Part shown: positions 20,175-27,768 of the stretch, in pieces
How positions within the stretch are numbered: position 1 is the first letter of the stretch
Layout of the letters: every line of letters begins with the position of its first letter
Source of the DNA: a virus
Reading direction: 5' to 3' (one strand)
Virus record (IMG/VR): IMGVR_UViG_3300037071_000870
Span: 1-34,929 of that record
DNA: 34,929 nt
Position numbers and translations under genes: made by a program
Notes under the pieces: generated by a model
What the model was told of the DNA's origin: nothing
Databases searched by the model: none
What the model saw: only the letters and a program-made list of their open reading frames with translations

Positions 20175-20921
20175 ATGGACATCACCATTGATATTGAGAC
20201 GATTCCCTGTCAAAAACCCGCATTCCTCGTAGAGCTTCTCGAGAAGCACCAAGAAGCTGCAGAGAAGGAAGCTCAAGACGTTAATCCACCGCGCAACTAC
20301 AAATCTGCCGATACCATTGAGAAATGGTGGCAAGAGACTGGATTGGCGGCCCGTGACGCGATCCGTGCATGCGCGGAGGCCTCTGCCACGGCGGAGTATC
20401 GCCAAACGTCACTGGATGGCGCATTCGGGCAGATAGCTGTGATTGGTTATGCCATTGGTGATGACGATCCACGAGCGCTCTGGCAGCCAGCCTATGCCGA
20501 GTCTGAGAAGTGGCTGCTTGGCTGTTTGTATCAGGCCTTGTCTGAAGCTCAGCGAAATGGTGCCGCGGGCTGTCAGCTCCGCATCGTCGGGCATAACGTC
20601 GCCAACTTCGATCTGCGATTCATCCTGCAGCGAAGCATCGTCAATGGAATCCGACCTCCTACTTTCATGCCGTTCAATGCTAAGCCATGGGAGCAGGATA
20701 AGGTTTTCGACACCATGACCGCATGGGCTGGCGTCGGTGGCAAGGTGAAGCTGGATAAGCTCTGCAAAGCCCTCGGTTTGCCAGGTAAGCCGAACAACAT
20801 TGATGGCTCGAAAGTATGGGACTTCGTTGAAGCAGGACAGATCGCGGATGTTGCGGACTACTGCATTGATGACGTAATCCAGACTCGCGAGTGCTTCAAG
20901 CGCATGACCTTTGCAGACTAA
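20175..20921 (+). CDS. DEDDy 3'-5' exonuclease (PolB-like)
   Basis: A 248-residue protein. Exo I is DIET with Asp6 and Glu8; Exo II lies in IVGHNVANFDLRFI; Exo III is YCIDD near 229-233 (Y-x3-D), marking the DEDDy class. It resembles predicted PolB-like 3'-5' exonucleases lacking the polymerase. It likely trims 3' ends in recombination with the annealing protein and SSB just upstream. It starts one base after the ssb stop and is followed by a GC hairpin. Confidence 0.85.
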   Translation: MDITIDIETIPCQKPAFLVELLEKHQEAAEKEAQDVNPPRNYKSADTIEKWWQETGLAARDAIRACAEASATAEYRQTSLDGAFGQIAVIGYAIGDDDPRALWQPAYAESEKWLLGCLYQALSEAQRNGAAGCQLRIVGHNVANFDLRFILQRSIVNGIRPPTFMPFNAKPWEQDKVFDTMTAWAGVGGKVKLDKLCKALGLPGKPNNIDGSKVWDFVEAGQIADVADYCIDDVIQTRECFKRMTFAD

Positions 20922-20926
20922 CCAAC

Positions 20927-20944
20927 GGGGTCGGTAGCGGCCCC
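20927..20944 (+). other. GC hairpin after the exonuclease gene
   Basis: GGGGTC and GGCCCC pair (6 bp, one G-U) around GGTAGC, 5 bases past the exonuclease stop. There is no U-run, so it is more likely an mRNA stabiliser or weak attenuator than a full terminator. Confidence 0.4.
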
Positions 20945-20963
20945 ACCCAATACAGGAAGAGTC

Positions 20964-21008
20964 ATGACCCCACACACAACCGACATAGACGAGCTGGAGG
21001 CGGTATGA
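20964..21008 (+). CDS. Possible 14-residue leader peptide
   Basis: ATG with AGGAAG five bases upstream encodes MTPHTTDIDELEAV. Its TGA overlaps the next start as ATGA. The ribosome site of the next gene is otherwise poor, so this may be a coupling leader. Confidence 0.4.
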   Translation: MTPHTTDIDELEAV

Positions 21009-21358
21009 GCGCGCAACTGACGAACGCATTAGAGTCTCTTATTGAAAAATGGAAGCAACGCGCCCATGTCGCAGCGGCGACTGATGCAATGCTTATCAAC
21101 AAACATATCCGGGAGCTTACCGAAGCCCTCCGCATGGCCGAGGCCGCGCTGCGGGCGCGGGGGGAGCCTATACCGCTGGAGGTGATCCGCAAGTGGCCTG
21201 AAGGCTTCGATGCGCGCCTGCAACATGTTTGGCTCGACGTGATCGGCTTCATCCCGAACGTGAAGCTGTATGACCTGAAGCGGACTCTCGCTGAATTCGG
21301 TTTTGAAATGACAGTGCGTGAAGCCCCGCACCCCCAAGGAGAAGAGCATGGAGGCTGA
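21005..21358 (+). CDS. Hypothetical protein
   Basis: A 117-residue protein. The first half is helical (LTNALESLIEKWKQRAHVAA, then HIRELTEALRMAEAAL); the second is mixed (KLYDLKRTLAEFGFEMTVRE). The start at 21005 overlaps the short leader. No family was recognised. Confidence 0.65.
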   Translation: MSAQLTNALESLIEKWKQRAHVAAATDAMLINKHIRELTEALRMAEAALRARGEPIPLEVIRKWPEGFDARLQHVWLDVIGFIPNVKLYDLKRTLAEFGFEMTVREAPHPQGEEHGG

Positions 21359-21857
21359 TACTCCGGTGGCGTGGGTGCGCCGCCATCCAGACTGGACGCT
21401 GACGACAGAATTTCTTGCGCACGCCGCCATCGAGCCGTCACGCAAGCAATCTGGAGCATGGGTTCCACTCTTCACCAGAATCCAGCTTGAGCGGGCCGTG
21501 CAGAAGGAGCGGGAGACGTGGCAAGCCCGTGCCCAGCCTGCGAGCCCGCCATCGGTCTCGGTGGATGAGGAATTGCTGCGGCTTGTGAAATTAGCCAATC
21601 ACGGTGTAGGCGGGACGCACTCATTGTCGTGGCAGCGTGATGCAGCAGCAGCCATCCAGCGCGCCGAGGCTAGCAAGAAACCAATCATGACTTTCGATGA
21701 ATTCATCGCTGAAGGTACGCGGCTCGGCATCACCATGCACGACCTAGCTCCAGCGCTTGCGGCTCGGCCTGAGTTTGCGGACTGCTTGCCCACCGACCCC
21801 GCCAAGAGCGCGGAGCATGCGCGGGCTGTGGTGGATAACGGAGGTGCGGGGAAATGA
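21348..21857 (+). CDS. Hypothetical protein
   Basis: A 169-residue protein starting MEADTPVAWVRRHPDWTLTT, with GVGGTHSLSWQRDAAAAIQR and a C-terminal helix (MHDLAPALAARPEFADCLPT). The start at 21348 has AAGGAG 6 bases upstream and overlaps the previous gene by 11 bases. No catalytic motif was seen. Confidence 0.65.
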   Translation: MEADTPVAWVRRHPDWTLTTEFLAHAAIEPSRKQSGAWVPLFTRIQLERAVQKERETWQARAQPASPPSVSVDEELLRLVKLANHGVGGTHSLSWQRDAAAAIQRAEASKKPIMTFDEFIAEGTRLGITMHDLAPALAARPEFADCLPTDPAKSAEHARAVVDNGGAGK

Positions 21858-22072
21858 GCATGGCGACCATTCGCAGACAATACAGCGTACCCGCAAAGCG
21901 TGGCGGCAGGCTTTGTTTCACCGACACCGATGGCGTCAAATTCTTCTGCACGATCAAGTCCGCACGAGGCGGATATCTAAGCGTGCTCGTTGATGATCGT
22001 ATTCCAGGCTATCGCGGCAGGATGCTTTTGCACCCGACATGGAATGTCAAATACTTGGAGCCGAGACTATGA
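21854..22072 (+). CDS. Conserved small phage protein
   Basis: A 72-residue, basic, beta-rich protein (RRQYSVPAKRGGRLCFTDTD, then ARGGYLSVLVDDRIPGYRGR, ending HPTWNVKYL). The pattern seems typical of a small phage family of unknown role. ATG 21854 overlaps the upstream stop; ATG 21860 is also possible. Confidence 0.65.
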   Translation: MSMATIRRQYSVPAKRGGRLCFTDTDGVKFFCTIKSARGGYLSVLVDDRIPGYRGRMLLHPTWNVKYLEPRL

Positions 22073-22512
22073 CCAACCCCGCAGAACAACCCGCCAGCAG
22101 TGAGGCTGTGACGCCGCCCAACTTGCCAGTATTGCTCCAGAAGTTTGCGCAGGCCAGTGCGTATGGCTCGCTTGATGAACGACTGTCGAGTGCCGGGAAG
22201 GTAGAAGCTGCATTTTCCAATCTACAAGCCCGCATTGCTGCGCTGGAGGCCGATCTGACTACCTGCCGTGAATCTGTTCTGGCTACAGCAAAGCTCGCCA
22301 ATGACAAACAACGTGAAGTTGTGGCCCTAAACGCCGAGCGCGATGCACTACGCAAGGATGCGGAGCGGTATCGGTGGCTGCGTGATGTAAGTGTACCCCC
22401 GCACAACTTCTATCTGAGCGTGCCAATTGAATTCGACGGCGTGAAGTATTCACCGAGCGAAGTGGATGACGCCATCGACGCAGCACTCTCCAAGAAAGGG
22501 CCGCAAGCATGA
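22069..22512 (+). CDS. Coiled-coil phage protein
   Basis: A 147-residue protein. Residues about 40-105 are coiled coil (NLQARIAALEADLTTCRESV, then ALNAERDALRKDAERYRWLR), followed by a short domain ending DDAIDAALSKKG. The ERDALRKDAERYRWLRD motif occurs in many small phage proteins. It has ATGA overlaps on both sides. Confidence 0.7.
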   Translation: MTNPAEQPASSEAVTPPNLPVLLQKFAQASAYGSLDERLSSAGKVEAAFSNLQARIAALEADLTTCRESVLATAKLANDKQREVVALNAERDALRKDAERYRWLRDVSVPPHNFYLSVPIEFDGVKYSPSEVDDAIDAALSKKGPQA

Positions 22513-22742
22513 GTCTTCGCATAACACTTGCAACATACCTACCGTGGCTGCTGTCCTGTCTCTCGCTTGTCATGAGTGAGCTGACGGGCCGAAAGCTCCG
22601 GTGGGCTTGGTTGTTCGGAATCGGCATCCAGTGCGTATAGCTGCTGTGGATTGGCGTGTCGAAGTCCTACGGCTTCCTTCCGCTATGTCTGGCGCTCTTC
22701 TTCATCTACTGCCGCAATCACAAGAAATGGAATGCGTCATGA
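22509..22742 (+). pseudogene. Two-part small membrane protein interrupted by an in-frame TAG
   Basis: From ATG 22509 the frame gives MSLRITLATYLPWLLSCLSL and more to codon 43. Then comes TAG (22638-22640), and the same frame continues 33 more codons (LLWIGVSKSYGFLPLCLALF, ending HKKWNAS) to a TGA that overlaps the next gene as ATGA. Both halves are hydrophobic, and both ends keep the operon's 4-base overlaps, so the gene was recently whole. TGG (Trp) to TAG is a one-base change. As read it yields a 43-residue peptide. A suppressor host or readthrough would give 77 residues. TAG is used as a normal stop elsewhere (for example 17804-17806). Confidence 0.65.
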
Positions 22743-23338
22743 CCAGCCAGCCGGGATTTGTTGAGAGGGTGGAGGCGCGAATGCGGGACGCCATGCAGAT
22801 GATCGACAGTTACGACGAAGCCGTACTGTTGGACCTTCGCCAAGCCCTGACCGAGGTGCTGGCGGAGGCCGAGCCGGTTGGTACGATCTGCGTGCGCCAT
22901 AGCGACCCAACATGGGCGGGAAAGAACGGTGTAGATGAGTTCTACGTGCTTTGGGAAAATCAACGGGACGAGCCGCTACCCGAAGGTACGAAGCTCTTCA
23001 CCCACCCAGCGCCGTCCGAACTTGCTGAGGCGCAGGGGCGGATTGCGGAGTTGGAGCAACATAACCGCATCCTGCAGGATGACAACGAGTTACTGCGCAC
23101 CCTGAGTTATCGCGATGAACGTGACGAACTCCGCACCCAGCTCGCCGCAGCACAGGCAGCGCTAACCGAAGTACGCGGATGTTTCGAAGCCGCTATGGAC
23201 GAAGGTCTGCTGGAACGGCTCGCGGAGTTGGATGTGCATGATATCGGCACACTGGCTGACCTTGTGCATCGCCGCTTGATGTACGCCCATGCCGCAGCCA
23301 TCGCCACCGGCCAGCCCGCGAAGGATAGCAGCCAATGA
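22739..23338 (+). CDS. Coiled-coil phage protein
   Basis: A 199-residue protein. The N-terminal helix (VEARMRDAMQMIDSYDEAVL) is followed by a small domain with GVDEFYVLWENQRDEPLPEG and TKLFTHPAP, a motif common in phage accessory proteins. Next is a coiled coil (AEAQGRIAELEQHNRILQDD) and an Ala-rich helical end. Function is unknown. The start at 22739 overlaps the preceding frame's stop. Confidence 0.7.
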   Translation: MTSQPGFVERVEARMRDAMQMIDSYDEAVLLDLRQALTEVLAEAEPVGTICVRHSDPTWAGKNGVDEFYVLWENQRDEPLPEGTKLFTHPAPSELAEAQGRIAELEQHNRILQDDNELLRTLSYRDERDELRTQLAAAQAALTEVRGCFEAAMDEGLLERLAELDVHDIGTLADLVHRRLMYAHAAAIATGQPAKDSSQ

Positions 23339-23385
23339 ACCAACCACAGCGCCGCGTAGTGTGCGCGGCTATTCAAGGAGAGTGA
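23335..23385 (+). CDS. Possible 16-residue peptide
   Basis: ATGA overlap with the preceding stop, encoding MNQPQRRVVCAAIQGE. It lies over a GCCGCG/CGCGGC hairpin and ends two bases before the next ATG. It may only carry ribosomes to that start. Confidence 0.3.
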   Translation: MNQPQRRVVCAAIQGE

Positions 23386-23386
23386 G

Positions 23387-23500
23387 ATGCCATCAGAAGG
23401 CGGTTACTGTTACATCAGGCCAGATACGCGCAAGATTTGGCGTTACCCGGGCGTGCCTATTCCAGATCGGCTGAGGTCGCGCTACAAGGACAGGCCATGA
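23387..23500 (+). CDS. Small basic hypothetical peptide
   Basis: A 37-residue peptide ([20 protein letters not shown], ending [10 protein letters not shown]) with AAGGAG about 6-8 bases upstream. Its stop overlaps the zinc-ribbon gene as ATGA. Rich in Arg and Tyr. No family was recognised. Confidence 0.55.
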   Translation: MPSEGGYCYIRPDTRKIWRYPGVPIPDRLRSRYKDRP

Positions 23501-23904
23501 TCTGCCCACACTGTGAGCACGTCGGATCAGTTGTGAAAGATACGCGGCACACCGACGATGGCATAAGGCGCTATCGCCAGTGCATGACGTGCAAGCAACG
23601 GTTCGCCACGGATGAACTTTGCACCGAACGCAAATCGAAGCGAGATAGACTGGAAAGGAAAATGGACGAAATACTTCCGACTCTTTCGATATGGGAGCTT
23701 ATTGAACTTCAGCGGCAGACAGCTATTCTGTTGCTTGCAAAGCCATCCATTGTGCGGATATGGCCTCACTGGAGGCCTTTCACCAGCCGCATGTACATGA
23801 GTCGCAATTCAGGCTTGCGGATAGCACCAAGGCTTCATCCTGTGCGTTGGTGGGTTGGCGAAAAGCTCTTGCTGATTCAAATGCGCAGATTCACGTACAA
23901 ATGA
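23497..23904 (+). CDS. NrdR-type zinc-ribbon protein
   Basis: A 135-residue protein. Residues 1-40 ([20 protein letters not shown], then [18 protein letters not shown]) match the zinc ribbon of NrdR: two CxxC pairs with a basic loop. The NrdR ATP-cone domain is absent; a charged helix and a basic, Trp/Arg-rich tail follow. It may bind DNA as a small regulator. The start at 23497 has AAGGA 6 bases upstream; an in-frame start 20 codons earlier lacks one. It is the last rightward gene before the terminator. Confidence 0.7.
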   Translation: MICPHCEHVGSVVKDTRHTDDGIRRYRQCMTCKQRFATDELCTERKSKRDRLERKMDEILPTLSIWELIELQRQTAILLLAKPSIVRIWPHWRPFTSRMYMSRNSGLRIAPRLHPVRWWVGEKLLLIQMRRFTYK

Positions 23905-23907
23905 AAG

Positions 23908-23935
23908 AAGCCCCGACTGAACTAGCGCGGGGCTT
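23908..23935. terminator. Terminator between convergent blocks
   Basis: AAGCCCCG (23908-23915) and CGGGGCTT (23928-23935) pair perfectly around a 12-base loop, followed rightward by TTGTTATCTT and leftward by CTTTCATTT. It can act in both directions. The stop codon of the leftward gene (23922-23924) lies in its loop. Confidence 0.85.
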
Positions 23936-24134
23936 TGTTATCTTCTTGCCCCAGATCCTGCGGGACCATGCGAGCCGCAATAATCAGGATGACGGCGTAT
24001 TTCATCCACCCATCGGGCAGATAGTCCTTCATCACAGGGAGGTAGTCATAAGCTGCGGCCAGCATGCCGACGAGTGCCGCAGCTTGGACGGAAAACAGCT
24101 TGTGCGAGGTCTTCAGATTGTCTGTGAATGTCAT
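23922..24134 (-). CDS. Small lysis-cassette membrane protein (DUF7940/holin-like)
   Basis: A 70-residue protein starting MTFTDNLKTSHKLFSVQAAA. Two hydrophobic segments lie at about 16-30 and 44-56 (MKYAVILIIAARMV), with a conserved PDGW turn between them. This matches small phage proteins found next to endolysins and often labelled putative holins. The start at 24134 overlaps the endolysin stop as ATGA. It could be a second holin, an antiholin or a spanin-like helper; the sequence does not decide. Confidence 0.7.
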   Translation of the reverse strand: MTFTDNLKTSHKLFSVQAAALVGMLAAAYDYLPVMKDYLPDGWMKYAVILIIAARMVPQDLGQEDNKAPR

Positions 24135-24520
24135 TTTTCCACCTTGTTTTGGAAGTGTGCCATTTCTTTGAGCTTCCCGGTCCATCTTCCCGCCCATTCA
24201 AGCCCGCAGGACTCGCCTAGAGCGCCGATCTTTGCCCACATCAGACCGTCTTGGCCAGACGTATTCCATGCAGGCTTTCCGTTGCGCAGCGGAACCACAT
24301 CAAAGGCCTCTCCGTGGTTATGGCGGGACTCTCCGGGCTTGGCATTAGTCACAATCAGCCCCGGAGTCGTTCTACCCTGGGCGTACAAGGCCGCTTGCTC
24401 TGCATTTGTCCGCAGGGTGCAAGTGATGAGGATATCCATCCCCTCTGCTTTGCACTTGGCCATGAAGTCACGGCACTTGGCCGCCACTTCTGGCTTCAGG
24501 TCATCAATGTTTCGACTCAC
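24131..24520 (-). CDS. Endolysin, M15-family peptidase
   Basis: A 129-residue zinc peptidase. SRHNHGEAFD at 65-74 gives the SxHxxGxAxD motif (zinc ligands His67 and Asp74). EMAHF at 119-123 gives the catalytic Glu119 and third ligand His122. Relatives cut peptide bonds in the cell-wall stem peptide (L-Ala-D-Glu or D-Ala-D-Ala). There is no signal peptide, so release needs the adjacent holin. The length is normal for a single-domain enzyme, and no cell-wall-binding domain is present. Confidence 0.9.
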   Translation of the reverse strand: MSRNIDDLKPEVAAKCRDFMAKCKAEGMDILITCTLRTNAEQAALYAQGRTTPGLIVTNAKPGESRHNHGEAFDVVPLRNGKPAWNTSGQDGLMWAKIGALGESCGLEWAGRWTGKLKEMAHFQNKVEK

Positions 24521-24795
24521 AGGCTTTGCGCCCTACGGTCTGGGCTGTTTTTTATCTCGATCAGCCGAGCCTGGTGCTCTTCTTCCAGGCGTTCGTCGTG
24601 GCGCCTGTCTCGTTGATCTTTTCGGTAGCCAAGCCAAAAGGTTAAAAACAGACCAAGCAACCCGATAATCACACCGCTCCACTGCTGAAGCGTCAAGGCG
24701 ACTGCTGCGCCTGAGTAGGTAACGGTCTTTGCGGCGATTTCGCCTATTGTGGTCTCGTTGTTCACAGTTCTCCGCCTATGTTCATGGTTGGTCAT
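24517..24795 (-). CDS. Holin (HP1-type), possibly with two starts
   Basis: A 92-residue protein. TIGEIAAKTVTYSGAAVALT and QQWSGVIIGLLGLFLTFWLG match small holins with a conserved AAK-TYSG segment, a hydrophobic core and a highly charged tail (YRKDQRDRRHDERLEEE). ATG 24795 has GGAG 7 bases upstream. GTG 24765, also preceded by GGAG, would give a form lacking the ten-residue leader that contains RRR, as in dual-start holin/antiholin pairs. It is coupled to the endolysin by ATGA and overlaps the virion gene upstream by 14 bases. Confidence 0.8.
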   Translation of the reverse strand: MTNHEHRRRTVNNETTIGEIAAKTVTYSGAAVALTLQQWSGVIIGLLGLFLTFWLGYRKDQRDRRHDERLEEEHQARLIEIKNSPDRRAQSL

Positions 24796-26407
24796 CGTCT
24801 TCTCCGTTCCGCGCAGCCTCGCGCGCCTCGGGTGAAAGCTGCTGCAGCATGTAGTTTACAGTTGCGGCCGGTGCGCCACGTTCGATAAGTGAGGCAAAGG
24901 TGGGGGATTTTTTCACCATCGCGTTGATGATCGACTGATTTTGATTGAAGCCTCGATTGAATGCCTGTGATGCGGCAACAGATGCCCCGAACGAGCCCGC
25001 CGCTACGCCAGTACCAGCTACTGCCGCTCCCAGCCTGGACGCTGTGCCAGAGTTCCCGATGGTGCCCTGCTTGATCATCGTGGCACCCTTGGCCAATTCC
25101 TTCAGATCAGTTTGGCCGGGAGTGAGCTTGTTCAGATTCGACAGCTTTGCGATACCTACATCACCGTCGATGGAGTTGGGCACAACGGCTTTTTCGAGCG
25201 TCTTGGTGTTGTGGTAGAGCTTGTTCGTGTCTCGCAGGGCTTGTGCTCGGGTTGGGTCAAAGCGGCTGATCGCGCTATTGAAGGCGGCGCGCAATTCCTT
25301 TGCCCTGTTGGCTAGGACAGAATTACCTGTGTCCATGGCCAGTTCGTCGAGTTGCTGCTTGAGGTTTAGCATGGCCTCGCCATTCACAAGGCCATTCGAG
25401 TCAGCAAGATCCTCGATCTTCTGTGTCATGTTGTTGATGATGCGCTGCTGACCCGCATCTAGCAGGGCCTCACCTGTCATCTGCACGCCGCCGACATCCT
25501 GACGGAATGTGTCGTCAAGCCGGAAATCTCGCTTGTAGAGGTCGTCGTACTGCCTGCCAAGGTCGGTCTTGGCGTTTTCGATACCCTGAACGACATTATC
25601 CCCGGATTGGCCCATTGTCCGATTGACTGCAGTGTTCATCTGCTTGCCCTGGCGCTCCGCCAGTCTTCCGGCCCCGCTGAACGGGGTTGATTCTGACGCA
25701 GCCGCTATGCCCTTGATAAATGGGCTGTTTGTGACCTGGGCAACTGACAAATCAATCCCGCGATCCTTCATCGCTTTAGCGACAGCCAGACGTTCCGGCC
25801 CAGCCATAGACTGAAGCGTCTTCAGTGCAGCCATTTTCGCAGCAGGCGCAGCCATTGGCGAAAGACCGGCAACAATCCCAGCGATAAGCTGTGCATTCTC
25901 CGAGCCGCCACCCTCTTTCACGGCGGAAGAAGCGCCAGAGGAAAGCCCCGTCGAGACGGCCTGTGCTTCAGGCGCTGCAGTGAGGAATTTGCCTACTCCA
26001 GCGACTGCCGGAATGCCCTTTAGCACCTGTCCAGCGCCCATGCCGGAAGACAGCCCGCCAACACCCTTGGCTACGTCGCTTGCAATGGCTTGGCCACGAT
26101 TCTCCGGTCGCGGAAAGCCAAGTGCGTCCAATCCACCCTCTACGCTCTCCTGATTCGTGCCGAATGGCTTCTTGGAGCCGAGCAGCTTGTTTCCTGCATC
26201 CACCACAAGAGAAGGCAGCGCAGCAGCACCGGAGATCACATTGCGGGTAAGTAAAGCAGCATCACGCCCGATCTGCGCGGGTAGTGAGCGCTCCTGCTTT
26301 GGCATATTGGCACTGATCTGCGCGACAACCTGCTCCTGCGTAGCGCCGGGAGGGCCGTCTATCGAGTAGTCGCGACCGTCCGGGCCGGTGATGGTGTAGG
26401 TAGTCAT
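24782..26407 (-). CDS. Internal virion / DNA ejection protein
   Basis: A 541-residue protein. The opening MTTYTITGPDGRDYSIDGPP, then GATQEQVVAQI, is a recurring N-terminal module in podovirus internal and transglycosylase-like virion proteins. Two Gly/Ala-rich, weakly hydrophobic regions (about 90-200 and 455-490) could insert into membranes, with a helical middle between them. It is the last structural gene before the lysis cassette, where ejection proteins usually sit. No lysozyme motif was seen. Confidence 0.7.
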   Translation of the reverse strand: MTTYTITGPDGRDYSIDGPPGATQEQVVAQISANMPKQERSLPAQIGRDAALLTRNVISGAAALPSLVVDAGNKLLGSKKPFGTNQESVEGGLDALGFPRPENRGQAIASDVAKGVGGLSSGMGAGQVLKGIPAVAGVGKFLTAAPEAQAVSTGLSSGASSAVKEGGGSENAQLIAGIVAGLSPMAAPAAKMAALKTLQSMAGPERLAVAKAMKDRGIDLSVAQVTNSPFIKGIAAASESTPFSGAGRLAERQGKQMNTAVNRTMGQSGDNVVQGIENAKTDLGRQYDDLYKRDFRLDDTFRQDVGGVQMTGEALLDAGQQRIINNMTQKIEDLADSNGLVNGEAMLNLKQQLDELAMDTGNSVLANRAKELRAAFNSAISRFDPTRAQALRDTNKLYHNTKTLEKAVVPNSIDGDVGIAKLSNLNKLTPGQTDLKELAKGATMIKQGTIGNSGTASRLGAAVAGTGVAAGSFGASVAASQAFNRGFNQNQSIINAMVKKSPTFASLIERGAPAATVNYMLQQLSPEAREAARNGEDDDQP

Positions 26408-27768
26408 CAGTGAGCCTTGAAGTTAGACCACCCACCCGAAACGCTTGGCAGTGCATCGGTTGATCTGCGGCCTGACGGCTTCTGTACCAACACTCCACCA
26501 TCACTAGGCCCCTTGAGCGGCGCCAGCTCTGGCACCTGAACGCCCCTGTCCGCCTGCTCTGCCTTCCATGTGTCGTAATAGCGCTTGTAGGCTTCGTATT
26601 TGGCTTTGTCTGTCTTTCCTGACCCACCCAGCGCACTCGTCACGACCTTCATGCCGCCGTCAGAGTCGATGATCTTGGTGAGCTTTGGGGAGGTTGCGGC
26701 CATGGACACCAAAGTGTCAGCAAGTGCGCCCTCGTAGCTCTCCGTGGCAGTGCGTCGGTCGGTCTCCATGCCAAGCGCAGAACTGACTGCATTGCCAACC
26801 TGCCCCAAAGTTGAGCCTGTGACGTTACCTGAGTTAATGAGATTGACGATGTTTGAGGCCTTGCCAACAGTGTCCGAAATAGTCTCCGCTCCAGCCTGAC
26901 CGGCAGGGGCGCCCCTTGCGCCGGGCTTCATGCCTGCGAGTGTCAGTGCGTTCTCGCGATCCTTTGCGCCTTCGGACACTTGCTGATTCAGCCGTTCGCG
27001 CTCCAGCCCGACGCGCTGCTGTTCAAGGCCAAGCTTTGCCTTGTCGTTGGCGATGTTGGCCTCGCGGATTTGCTTGGCTGCGGCTTCAGCGATGCCTTGC
27101 TGTACTGCCTGAAGGTTCGCGGCGATGAACGCAGCCGATTTGCCACGCATGGAGCCGACAAGATCGGGGCGGCCGGATTGCGTGAAGTAGGCATCAGCTT
27201 GGGCTTGTGCGGTCTGCGATAATTGCGAATTGGCGTCGTTGCCGTCAGCGCGGGCTTGTTCTTTGGCTCGTTGCTCGGTCTGGCCCTGATTCGCAGTAAT
27301 GGCTTGGTTTTCGGCGCTAATGCCTTGATTCACAAGCTGCTCATCAGTGTCGAACTGTGCGCGGCGCTTGTCAAAAGCCCCTGTCGTATCGTCCGCCACC
27401 TGTTTTGCGCGATCAGCATCAAACTTGGCATTGCCGAGGTTGTTCGAGTGCTCGAGAAAGTAGTTCCAATCGACACCCAATGGCTGATTGGGGTCTCGGC
27501 CCTGCATTTTGGCATCGCGCTTATCCATCGCAGCTTGACGGCCGGTCTCGTCCAGCCCTTGTGCGGCAAGTTCAGCCTTGCGGCGCTGGTAGTAGTTCTC
27601 GCGCTGCTTCTGTACAGCCTGCAGGTCGGAAGCGGCAGAGTTCGGAGGCGGTGCAACCATCATCGGTTGAGCCCCTTGCGCGCCAGAGCCGAAAATGTCT
27701 GCATTGACCCCGAGAGCGGGATCAACGGAGGCCATAGCCTTGCGGATGTCTTCGTCAGTGATCGGCAT
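26407..27768 (-). CDS. Internal virion-like protein, coiled-coil rich
   Basis: A 453-residue protein. Long Gln/Ala/Lys-rich helical stretches (DLQAVQKQRENYYQRRKAEL, then KLGLEQQRVGLERERLNQQV) are followed by a Gly/Ser/Thr-rich C-terminus. ATG 27768 overlaps the upstream stop (TAATG) with GAGGT upstream; the TTG at 27774 is not needed. Content and place suit an ejection-apparatus protein. No enzyme motif was recognised. Confidence 0.65.
   Translation of the reverse strand: MPITDEDIRKAMASVDPALGVNADIFGSGAQGAQPMMVAPPPNSAASDLQAVQKQRENYYQRRKAELAAQGLDETGRQAAMDKRDAKMQGRDPNQPLGVDWNYFLEHSNNLGNAKFDADRAKQVADDTTGAFDKRRAQFDTDEQLVNQGISAENQAITANQGQTEQRAKEQARADGNDANSQLSQTAQAQADAYFTQSGRPDLVGSMRGKSAAFIAANLQAVQQGIAEAAAKQIREANIANDKAKLGLEQQRVGLERERLNQQVSEGAKDRENALTLAGMKPGARGAPAGQAGAETISDTVGKASNIVNLINSGNVTGSTLGQVGNAVSSALGMETDRRTATESYEGALADTLVSMAATSPKLTKIIDSDGGMKVVTSALGGSGKTDKAKYEAYKRYYDTWKAEQADRGVQVPELAPLKGPSDGGVLVQKPSGRRSTDALPSVSGGWSNFKAH

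Noticed and set aside
23760-24668. Rightward 302-codon frame over the terminator and lysis genes
   Set aside because: It runs through the intrinsic terminator and opposite three coupled lysis genes, with no start signal.
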